Shown one piece after another: positions 1 to 5,498 of a stretch of DNA of 5,942 nt. How positions within the stretch are numbered: the first letter of the stretch is position 1; every line of letters starts with the position of its first letter. The stretch comes from an uncultured Coriobacteriaceae bacterium (GTDB lineage: Bacteria; Actinomycetota; Coriobacteriia; Coriobacteriales; Atopobiaceae). Below the pieces are notes generated by a model that ran no database searches, was not told the DNA's origin, and saw only the letters and a program-made list of their open reading frames with translations. The DNA is taken from the NCBI GenBank assembly GCA_900551595.1, contig URWR01000107.1, positions 1-5,942 on the forward strand, in the 5' to 3' direction. The position numbers and the translations under genes were made by a program.

Positions 1-791
1 TAGCCGCCGCTTGGAGAGAACTTTGAAGCGTCGGCGAGAAGGAAGCAGTATGAAGCATTTTGTAGGACCTGCTCATTCACGCGGCCATCGTCTACGCTTT
101 CTGCAAGAACTGCCTTTGAATTAAGGTTTATGCCTGAGGTTCCGATAAAGGCTTTAGAGAAAAGAAGAGGCTCAAGAAGACTTATGGTTGCTGGCCCAGT
201 GTAGCCAGTGAGCCTCACATTGAGATAACCACCGGTAGAAAGGGCGGTTACCTTGGGATTTTTAGAGAGCCGCGGCAAGACATCAATCATATTGGTAGTA
301 ACGATTAGGGTCTTATCGCCAGCGGCAATATAATCAGCTAAAAACAAAGATGTGCGAGAAACGCCGAGGAAAACCGCGTCGCCATTATTAATTTCAAGCC
401 ACGCACGCGCCGCAACAGCCCGTCTTCCTTCATCCGTGGCGAGTACCTCCGCTGCATGTGCTTGCTCCAGCTGCACAGGAGTAGCAATCTCATGAGATTC
501 TGAAATTGGATCGGTGGGAGTGCTATCTGGAGAAGGTGCGTGAGGCTCTTGCTGATCCGATAGAGAAGGAACAATTGATTGGGGCATCGTAAGAGCGGCA
601 GCTCCTGCATGATCTACTCGAAAAGCTCCGCCATATTCACGCCTACAGAGGCCACCGCGAGCAAGGATAGAAAGATCTTTGCGAATACTGTCAACGCTTA
701 CGCCAAAATGCTCTGCAAGTGATCCAACGGTGGCATGGCCGTTGGTATCAATAATGCGAACTATCTCTTCTCGTCGTTCTTTAGGAAACAC
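1..791 (-). CDS. DeoR-family transcriptional regulator, C-terminus cut off by window edge
   Basis: Reading the minus strand from a GTG at 791 gives 263 codons without a stop. Residues 5-58 form a DeoR winged helix-turn-helix: RREEIVRIID, then LAEHFGVSVDSIRKDLSIL as the recognition part, then the wing REYGGA. Residues about 62-119 are a Pro/Ser/Thr/acid-rich linker. Residues about 120-263 are the DeoRC sugar-phosphate sensor domain, with GDAVFL (137-142), TTN (165-167), GTSGI (217-221) and ADASKF (253-258). Roughly 25-35 C-terminal residues probably lie outside the window. GTG was chosen because an AGGGAG site lies four bases upstream and the protein then begins right at the family N-terminus. 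It diverges from the PTS operon and is its likely local repressor (inference). Odd points: the linker is about 45 residues longer than in E. coli GlpR as I recall it, and the usual D-x-G-T-T effector motif reads GVSRTS. The family is certain; the effector is unknown. Confidence 0.93.
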   Translation of the reverse strand, partial: MFPKERREEIVRIIDTNGHATVGSLAEHFGVSVDSIRKDLSILARGGLCRREYGGAFRVDHAGAAALTMPQSIVPSLSDQQEPHAPSPDSTPTDPISESHEIATPVQLEQAHAAEVLATDEGRRAVAARAWLEINNGDAVFLGVSRTSLFLADYIAAGDKTLIVTTNMIDVLPRLSKNPKVTALSTGGYLNVRLTGYTGPATISLLEPLLFSKAFIGTSGINLNSKAVLAESVDDGRVNEQVLQNASYCFLLADASKFSPSGG

Positions 792-795
792 GGTG

Positions 796-801
796 CTCCC
801 T
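796..801 (-). promoter_or_regulatory. Ribosome binding site of the deoR-type gene
   Basis: On the minus strand AGGGAG lies four bases before the GTG at 791. It decides the start, since the only nearby ATG on this strand (at 837) is in another frame and an upstream in-frame TTG has no comparable site. Confidence 0.6.
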
Positions 802-835
802 AATGTACTGCTCAAACGTATATCTTCTTTTGCAC

Positions 836-849
836 ATGGTAATACCCAA
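836..849. promoter_or_regulatory. Candidate operator, regulator side
   Basis: ATGGTAATACCCAA lies 45 bases before the regulator start. It matches the element at 1115-1128 in 11 of 14 positions. The ACCCA at its end also forms an inverted repeat with TGGGT at 856-860 across a 7-base spacer. It could be an autoregulatory binding site. Support is pattern only, and a match of this quality can occur by chance in a region of this size. Confidence 0.3.
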
Positions 850-957
850 CAGCAATGGGTGAACCTACATCAATAGAAATATGCGCAAAATCATGACAAT
901 TTTATCATAACCGCTCCCAATCGTTCTTCCGTACTGAAAGAGAGCTGAGTTACTGAG

Positions 958-989
958 CCATTCACGGCTAAATTTGCCCGTTCACGGCT
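958..989. repeat. Direct repeat, 20-bp period, candidate regulator site
   Basis: CCATTCACGGCT at 958-969 recurs as CCGTTCACGGCT at 978-989, 11 of 12 positions identical. The 20-bp spacing puts both copies on about the same face of the helix, as expected for two bound protein units. It sits mid-way in the divergent region. Function is inferred only from position and spacing. Confidence 0.4.
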
Positions 990-1029
990 TCTATTTTCAG
1001 TAAAACAGGAAAAAACAGGAAAGAAGCCG
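985..1029. repeat. 8-bp inverted repeat enclosing a 10-bp tandem repeat
   Basis: CGGCTTCT at 985-992 is exactly complementary to AGAAGCCG at 1022-1029. Between them AAAACAGGAA occurs twice in tandem with a 10-bp period (from 1002 and from 1012). The left arm overlaps the second copy of the 20-bp-period repeat. The 29-base loop makes a terminator unlikely, so a protein-binding array is the more natural reading, but this is inference. Confidence 0.35.
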
Positions 1030-1114
1030 AAAAATGCGAATCAAATGTGTAGTATTTATGCACGAGCGCGAGAAAAGAGGAGCTCTAGGGCTTCTTGCCG
1101 AGCACTTAATTTGC

Positions 1115-1128
1115 ATGGGATTACCCAT
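1115..1128. promoter_or_regulatory. Candidate operator, PTS side (inverted repeat)
   Basis: ATGGG and CCCAT are perfect inverted arms around an ATTA centre, 32 bases before the EIIA start codon. The element resembles the one at 836-849 on the regulator side. It is placed where a bound repressor would block transcription of the PTS operon, or where a small RNA hairpin could sit just before the ribosome site. Confidence 0.35.
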
Positions 1129-1145
1129 ATGACGTGTTTTCAAAG

Positions 1146-1151
1146 AAAGGA
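1146..1151 (+). promoter_or_regulatory. Ribosome binding site deciding the EIIA start
   Basis: AAAGGA ends nine bases before the ATG at 1161. A longer reading from GTG at 1134 would place this site inside the gene and adds nine residues that the family does not have. Confidence 0.6.
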
Positions 1152-1160
1152 CCAGGCGCA

Positions 1161-1613
1161 ATGAGGGAGATGTTGAAGAACGACAATGTGCAGATTGTCG
1201 ATTGTGCTGAAGATTGGGAGGATGCAGTCCATATAGCTGTGCAGCCGCTTGTTGATCAGGGCTATGTAGAGTCGCGCTATATCGACGGCATTATTGATAA
1301 CGCTAAAGAGTTTGGTCCTTACTTCGTTATTTGTCCTGATCTCGCTCTTCTCCATGCGCGTCCTGAGCAAGGCGTCATTAAAGCGCAGCTTGCAGTAACG
1401 GTTTTGCGCGATCCGGTTCGCTTTAAGCCTGAAGGGCCGGATGTGCACCTGCTTGTAACACTGGCTGCTGCTGATTCTGATTCCCACATAGAGGTAATGC
1501 GTGAACTAGCCACGATTTTTGGTGATCCTGCCAACATTACAAAGGCTGTGGAGGCTGCCACCCCTGAAGAGGTGTTTGAAGTCTTCGTCTCCCAGGAGAA
1601 GCCCGAAGAGTAG
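1161..1613 (+). CDS. PTS EIIA component, ascorbate-type (UlaC/SgaA-like)
   Basis: This 150-residue cytoplasmic protein is a PTS EIIA domain of the fructose/mannitol fold (PTS_EIIA_2), the usual length for UlaC-type single-domain proteins. It takes phosphate from HPr and passes it to EIIB. The phosphorylated histidine is H65 in PDLALLHARPE (59-69), equivalent to the PGLAMPHGRPE of E. coli UlaC. Other family matches are FGPYFVI (51-57), the DPV block (84-86) and LAAADSDSH (101-109). The ATG at 1161 was preferred over the GTG at 1134 on ribosome-site and length grounds. It is the first gene of the operon, 89 bases before EIIC. The family is secure; the transported sugar cannot be read from this protein. 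Confidence 0.93.
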   Translation: MREMLKNDNVQIVDCAEDWEDAVHIAVQPLVDQGYVESRYIDGIIDNAKEFGPYFVICPDLALLHARPEQGVIKAQLAVTVLRDPVRFKPEGPDVHLLVTLAAADSDSHIEVMRELATIFGDPANITKAVEAATPEEVFEVFVSQEKPEE

Positions 1614-1702
1614 TTGGTGTCTCACATAGTTGCAGTCAGAAACCTGAGCCTGTCTGCGAAAAGTTGGTTGAAGTGGTGTATTGATCGTCGAAAGGAGAGG
1701 AA

Positions 1703-3127
1703 ATGGCAGTCATTGATTTTATTGTCAATATTCTGTCCACGCCAGCTATTCTTGTTGGTCTGCTTTCACTCCTCGGATTGTGCTTGCAGGGCAAGCCAAT
1801 TGAGGACATTGTAACCGGTACTATTAAAACCATCGTAGGCTTCCTTGTTCTGGAAGCCGGTTCTGCGTTCCTGCAGTCTGGTTCGCTTTTGGCATTTGGC
1901 GAAGTCTTCAACTATGCCTTTAATATGCAGGGCGTTGTTCCAAACAACGAGGCTGTTGTTTCGATGGCGTTGGAGAACTTTGGCTCCAACACAGCCCTTA
2001 TCATGTGCCTGGGCATGATCCTCAACATCGTGCTTGCACGCTTTTCTCGTATGCACTACATCTTCCTGACTGGTCACCACACGCTGTATATGGCCTGCAT
2101 GCTTGCTGTAGTACTTTCAATCGGCGGTCTTGAAGGCCCCATGCTTATTATTGCAGGCGGCTGCATCCTCGCCTTTATTATGGTTACCTCGCCGGCATAC
2201 TGCCAGCCAACTTTCCGCAAGGTCACCGGTTCTAACAGCGTGGCTCTCGGTCACTTCGGCGGCCTTGGTTATGCTCTTGCTGGTCTCGTTGGTCGAATCT
2301 TCAAGGGCAGCAAGTCCACTGAGGATATCAACTTCCCCAAGCGCCTCATCTTCCTGCGTGATACCACCGTCTCTATCTCAATTACTATGATGGTGCTGTT
2401 TGTCATCGTCACTGGTATTGCGGTTGGTCGCGGCATCTTGGGCGCAGATCCTACTCAGTTCCAGTATCTCAATACCCTGCTGAATGTTGGCACAGAAACT
2501 AAGACCAACTGGGTTGTGTGGGCACTTACTTCCGGCATGTCTTTTGCCGGTGGCGTCTACATCATCCTCTCTGGTGTCCGTCTGATCGTTGGCGAGATCG
2601 TTCCTGCTTTCAAGGGTATTGCTGAGAAGCTCGTTCCTGGTGCAATTCCTGCTATCGACTGCCCTGTCGCTTTCCCCTATGCACCAAATGCCGTCATTAT
2701 CGGTTTCCTTACTTCTTTTGTTGCAGGCATTGTTGGTCTTGTTATCCTTGCTGCTATCAATGCTAATTGGTTCCCAGTTGCTCTTATCCTTCCGGGCGTC
2801 GTGCCTCACTTCTTCTGCGGTGCAACCGCCGGCATCTTCGGCAATGCCGAGGGCGGTATTAAGGGCTGTGTTGCAGGTGCTTTCTTCCATGGTTTGCTCA
2901 TTACGGCACTTCCGGCACTCTGCATGCCTGTCTTTACCGGACTCGGATTCGTCAGCGCTACCTTCTCGGATGCAGACTTCTCATGGGTAGGCATGCTCTT
3001 CGGCAACCTTGCTCAGATGACACCTGGTATGCCGCTGTTCATCATTGCTGTTCTGTTCTTCGTAGCTCCTATCATCTACAACTACGTTGCTCCTAAGCCC
3101 AAGAAGGCTGAGGAATCTGCTGAATAA
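1703..3127 (+). CDS. PTS EIIC permease, UlaA/SgaT family, substrate uncertain
   Basis: A 474-residue polytopic membrane protein with about ten or more hydrophobic segments from residue 12 to 461 and a charged tail (KPKKAEESAE). It matches E. coli UlaA in GTIKTIVGF (39-47) with EAGS (51-54), LTGH (122-125), LGH (182-184), GVRLIVGE (291-298), PGAIPAIDC (312-320) and APNAV (327-331). It carries the substrate across the membrane while EIIB phosphorylates it. AAAGGAGAGG at 1691-1700 is a strong ribosome site. Aligning by eye, H135, H194 and D314 of UlaA are kept (H125, H184, D319). Positions I recall as vitamin C ligands are changed: T86 to N82, Y87 to E83, Q139 to Y129 and Q195 to F185. Automatic naming as an ascorbate transporter may therefore be wrong. 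Family secure, substrate unknown. Confidence 0.95.
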   Translation: MAVIDFIVNILSTPAILVGLLSLLGLCLQGKPIEDIVTGTIKTIVGFLVLEAGSAFLQSGSLLAFGEVFNYAFNMQGVVPNNEAVVSMALENFGSNTALIMCLGMILNIVLARFSRMHYIFLTGHHTLYMACMLAVVLSIGGLEGPMLIIAGGCILAFIMVTSPAYCQPTFRKVTGSNSVALGHFGGLGYALAGLVGRIFKGSKSTEDINFPKRLIFLRDTTVSISITMMVLFVIVTGIAVGRGILGADPTQFQYLNTLLNVGTETKTNWVVWALTSGMSFAGGVYIILSGVRLIVGEIVPAFKGIAEKLVPGAIPAIDCPVAFPYAPNAVIIGFLTSFVAGIVGLVILAAINANWFPVALILPGVVPHFFCGATAGIFGNAEGGIKGCVAGAFFHGLLITALPALCMPVFTGLGFVSATFSDADFSWVGMLFGNLAQMTPGMPLFIIAVLFFVAPIIYNYVAPKPKKAEESAE

Positions 3128-3177
3128 TTGGTAGATGCCTCACAAGGAAAAATACGCCGATAACGGGGTATAGATAG

Positions 3178-3215
3178 ACCGCCGGTCCGGGATACATTAT
3201 CTCGGTTCCGGCGGT
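3178..3215 (+). terminator. Strong hairpin after EIIC, possible attenuator or partial terminator
   Basis: ACCGCCGG (3178-3185) and CCGGCGGT (3208-3215) form a perfect 8-bp GC-rich stem. It can continue inward with CCG/CGG and GAT/ATC pairs. It is followed by GCTTTAAGCTCTTTAAT, an interrupted T-rich stretch weaker than a classical U-tract. It lies inside the operon between EIIC and EIIB, so it may reduce read-through, stop RNA decay or separate expression levels rather than end the operon. Confidence 0.5.
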
Positions 3216-3244
3216 GCTTTAAGCTCTTTAATAAGCTGTAAAGC

Positions 3245-3279
3245 TGCGCTGCGTGCGCATGAAACCCGTATAAAACGGG
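3245..3279 (+). repeat. Two small hairpins in the EIIB leader
   Basis: TGCGC/GCGCA (3245-3249 and 3255-3259) and CCCGT/ACGGG (3265-3269 and 3275-3279) are each perfect 5-bp inverted repeats with 5-base loops, directly before the EIIB ribosome site. The CCCGT arm could instead pair with an ACGGG at 3163-3167 upstream of the large hairpin, so alternative folds are possible. No known riboswitch was recognised. Confidence 0.35.
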
Positions 3280-3294
3280 AGAAAAGAGGAAGTC

Positions 3295-3582
3295 ATGAAG
3301 GTCAAGAAGATTATGTGTGCCTGTGGATCTGGCCTTGGCTCAAGCCTCATGGTTGAGATGAACATTCAGGATGTGCTCAAGAAGATGGGTATTTCTGGTG
3401 TTGAAGTAACACACTCCACCACCTCTGATGTTCATCCTGGCGCTGCAGATCTGTTTGTTGTTGGCCGCGATCTGGCAGACTTTATCAAAGACATTCCAGA
3501 TGAGCAGAAGATTGTTCTTGTAAACATCATTGATAAAAACGAACTTGAGGAAAAGCTTCGCGAGAAGAATATTGAAGCCTAA
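3295..3582 (+). CDS. PTS EIIB component, ascorbate/lactose-type (UlaB/SgaB-like)
   Basis: A 95-residue cytoplasmic protein of the PTS_IIB fold. It takes phosphate from EIIA on a cysteine and transfers it to the sugar bound by EIIC. The active site is CACGSGLGSSLM (8-19). The phospho-cysteine is C10, matching the CGxGxGSS loop of UlaB, and C8 precedes it. The typical alternating beta/alpha pattern follows, with ADLFVVGRDLAD (51-62) and KIVLVNIID (72-80). An AGAGGA site ends four bases before the ATG. It is separated from EIIC by 167 bases with hairpins and from the transketolase by 98 bases. The gene order A-C-B differs from the E. coli ula order. Family certain, sugar unknown. Confidence 0.94.
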   Translation: MKVKKIMCACGSGLGSSLMVEMNIQDVLKKMGISGVEVTHSTTSDVHPGAADLFVVGRDLADFIKDIPDEQKIVLVNIIDKNELEEKLREKNIEA

Positions 3583-3667
3583 GGTTTCTTTGCTCCATCC
3601 CAGCGGGTTCATCCTTCATTTTTGCGAGTATACGTGTAATCTATTCCGCAGGTGATGAACAAGTTCG

Positions 3668-3674
3668 AAAGGAG
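3668..3674 (+). promoter_or_regulatory. Ribosome binding site supporting a TTG start
   Basis: AAAGGAG ends six bases before TTG at 3681. No in-frame ATG or GTG nearby has a comparable site, and the family N-terminus begins here. Confidence 0.7.
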
Positions 3675-3680
3675 TGGGAA

Positions 3681-4535
3681 TTGGATAAGCAAGAGCTTGC
3701 GAAGCTTACGCTGTTGTCAGCGAAGATTCGTAGGGACATCCTGGAAATGCTCGAGCATTGTGGCTCGGGACATCTGGGTGGCTCGATGTCTATTGTCGAG
3801 CTGATGAGTGTCCTGTATGGCAAGCACCTGAGGTACGACCCGAAAAACCCGAAGTGGGAGGAGCGCGATCGCGTTGTTCTCTCCAAGGGTCATGCTGGTC
3901 CCGCATGGTATTCCACGCTTGCAGAGTGCGGTTTCTTCGATCGCGAGATGCTTATGACACTCAATCAGGGTGGCACAAAGCTTCCTTCGCACCCCGATCG
4001 TACAAAAACTCCGGGCGTAGACATGACAACTGGCTCTCTGGGTCAGGGAACTTCTACCGCTTCCGGTATTGCAACAGCACTCCGCATGAAGGGCTCCGAT
4101 AACCGCGTCTACCTCATCGTGGGCGATGGCGAGCTGAATGAGGGCCAGTGCTGGGAGGCATTCCAGTATCTTGCTAACTACAAGCTCAATAACTGCATTG
4201 TGATTATCGACTGGAATAAGCGTCAGCTCGACGGTGCTCTTGAGGACGTTATTAATCCGTTTGATATCGCCGAGAAAATGCGCGCCTTTGGTTTTGAGAC
4301 GGTGCGCGTAAACGGCCAGGATATTGAGGCTGTGGATGCTGCTGTAACGTGGGCAGAAGATGTCAAAGACAGTGCGGTTTGCATTGTGCTTGATACGGTC
4401 AAGGGTGCAGGTATTCCATTCTTTGAGACCTATCCAGGCAACCATTCTGTGAAGTTCAGCGATCCTGATTGCAAAGCTGCTGCCGACGAGGCGCTGCGTC
4501 AGCTCAACGAGTTCATTGAAGGGAGTGAGGCATAA
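3681..4535 (+). CDS. Transketolase, N-terminal (thiamine-pyrophosphate-binding) subunit
   Basis: A 284-residue protein equal to the first catalytic half of transketolase, as in the split enzymes of many bacteria and archaea. It binds the diphosphate and magnesium of thiamine pyrophosphate through GDGELNEG (148-155; D149 and E154) and N179 in IIDWNKRQLDG. Active-site histidines are visible at SGHLGG (H31), SKGH (H71) and LPSHP (H104), followed by TTGSLGQG (116-123). KGAGIPF (241-247) and H255 in GNHSVKF match the region with the substrate-contacting His of E. coli (H261), although the usual WHGKAP context is altered. It starts at TTG (ribosome site listed). It must pair with the next gene, with which it is contiguous. 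Alternatives for split transketolases include apulose-4-phosphate or sulfosugar transketolases, so the substrate is not fixed by homology. Confidence 0.94.
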   Translation: MDKQELAKLTLLSAKIRRDILEMLEHCGSGHLGGSMSIVELMSVLYGKHLRYDPKNPKWEERDRVVLSKGHAGPAWYSTLAECGFFDREMLMTLNQGGTKLPSHPDRTKTPGVDMTTGSLGQGTSTASGIATALRMKGSDNRVYLIVGDGELNEGQCWEAFQYLANYKLNNCIVIIDWNKRQLDGALEDVINPFDIAEKMRAFGFETVRVNGQDIEAVDAAVTWAEDVKDSAVCIVLDTVKGAGIPFFETYPGNHSVKFSDPDCKAAADEALRQLNEFIEGSEA

Positions 4536-5498
4536 GTGTTCACTCTTGTCAAAGATCACACTGAAGAAGGACGTGCTCCTCGTTCTGTTTTTGTTTCTAC
4601 CTTGCAGGATCTTATGGCGTCAAATGACAAGGTTGTTTGCCTCGAGGCAGACCTTGGCGGTGCAAGTGGTACCTCCAAGCTGGGCGAGACCAACCCCGAG
4701 CGCTATGTTCAGTGCGGCATTTCTGAGGCAAACATGGTAGGTGTTGCAGCGGGTCTGTCCTCTGAGGGCTTTATTCCGTTTGCTCACACCTTTGGTCCCT
4801 TCTTTGCTCGTCGTGCATTTGATCAGATCTATCTGTCTGGTGCATACGCTCATAACTCCATCAATCTCTATGGCTCTGACCCTGGCTTTACGGTTGCAGC
4901 AAATGGTGGCACCCACACCACCTGGGAAGATGTTGCTGTTATGAGGACTATTCCCGGCTCTGTTGTTTGCGATCCTGCCGATGACGTCGAGATGGAATGG
5001 GTTATCCGCGAGTTTGCCAAGATGGACGAGGGTGTCCACTATGTCCGCGCAGCTCGTAAGGGTTGCCACCGCCTGTATGAGGAGGGTTCAACCTTCGAGA
5101 TGGGCAAGGGCAACATTATCCGCGAGGGTAGTGACGTTCTTCTTATCGCTGCAGGTCAGCTCGTGCATGACGCACTTGATGCTGCTGAGGAGCTTGCTGC
5201 TGAGGGCCTGAGCGTTGAAGTTATTGATATGTTCTGCATTAAGCCGCTTGATACCGAGCTTATTCTCTCTGAGGTTGCTGGCAAAAAGGCCGTAGTAACC
5301 ATTGAGAACCATGGTGTTGTTGGCGGTTTGGGAGATGCGGTCGCAGCAGTACTTGCTGAGAATGGCATCTCAGTACCCTTTAAGCGCCATGGCGTATGTG
5401 AGCGCTTTGGCCAGGTTGGTAGCGCTGACTTCCTGCAGAAGGAATTCAAACTCACCGCTGCCGACTTTAAGGAAACTGTGAGGGGGCTGTTATCGTGA
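4536..5498 (+). CDS. Transketolase, C-terminal (pyrimidine-binding) subunit with altered acceptor site
   Basis: A 320-residue protein with the pyrimidine-binding domain (about 12-175) and the transketolase C-terminal domain (about 190-318). The cofactor-activating glutamate is E64 in [24 protein letters not shown] (89-98) and [10 protein letters not shown] (257-266) are typical. R16 and R174 appear to match the phosphate-binding arginines R358 and R520 of E. coli. The loop [19 protein letters not shown] (114-132) departs from the usual SHAG-to-EDG-to-HQ pattern. Counted back from the conserved H127, E. coli H461 becomes D115 and D469 becomes N123. The GTG start follows the preceding stop with no gap, with GAGG five bases upstream, which implies coupled synthesis of equal amounts. 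The role as the second transketolase half is secure; the reaction may not be the standard pentose-phosphate one. Confidence 0.94.
   Translation: MFTLVKDHTEEGRAPRSVFVSTLQDLMASNDKVVCLEADLGGASGTSKLGETNPERYVQCGISEANMVGVAAGLSSEGFIPFAHTFGPFFARRAFDQIYLSGAYAHNSINLYGSDPGFTVAANGGTHTTWEDVAVMRTIPGSVVCDPADDVEMEWVIREFAKMDEGVHYVRAARKGCHRLYEEGSTFEMGKGNIIREGSDVLLIAAGQLVHDALDAAEELAAEGLSVEVIDMFCIKPLDTELILSEVAGKKAVVTIENHGVVGGLGDAVAAVLAENGISVPFKRHGVCERFGQVGSADFLQKEFKLTAADFKETVRGLLS

Larger units (their letters stand above)
792..1160. promoter_or_regulatory. Divergent control region between the regulator and the PTS operon
   Basis: These roughly 370 bases separate the two divergent transcription units and contain no convincing gene; the short open frames here have no family features. 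It should hold both promoters and the operator(s). I could not find a convincing -35/-10 pair for either direction. Weak candidates are a TATGAT hexamer on the minus strand (904-909), a TTGTCA on the minus strand (894-899), TAGTAT at 1050-1055 and TATGAC at 1128-1133 on the plus strand. The region contains the repeat elements listed separately: a pair of ATGG-type inverted repeats near both ends, a 20-bp-period direct repeat, a 10-bp-period direct repeat and an 8-bp inverted repeat. Its role as regulatory region is inferred from position. Confidence 0.7.

Noticed and set aside
338..610. 90-residue minus-strand open frame within the regulator
   Set aside because: It is a shifted frame of the DeoR-type gene; the true frame carries the helix-turn-helix and the sensor domain without interruption.
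1134..1160. Upstream GTG as the EIIA start
   Set aside because: It has no good ribosome site and would swallow the AAAGGA that fits the ATG at 1161; the extra nine residues are not seen in the family.
1161..3582. Naming the transporter genes ulaC, ulaA and ulaB for ascorbate
   Set aside because: The family match is clear, but permease pocket differences and the lack of ascorbate-pathway enzymes make the substrate assignment unsafe.
3583..3680. Possible internal promoter before the transketolase genes (TAATCT near 3638)
   Set aside because: No acceptable -35 hexamer at a suitable distance was found, so the gap is most simply an untranslated spacer.
4533..4538. Frameshift or broken full-length transketolase
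   Set aside because: The stop-start junction has a ribosome site, and separate N and C halves are a well-known natural form of the enzyme.
3717..4559. 280-residue open frame on the minus strand opposite the first transketolase subunit
   Set aside because: It lies wholly across a clearly conserved coding gene, shows no recognisable domain, and is explained by codon bias of the true gene.
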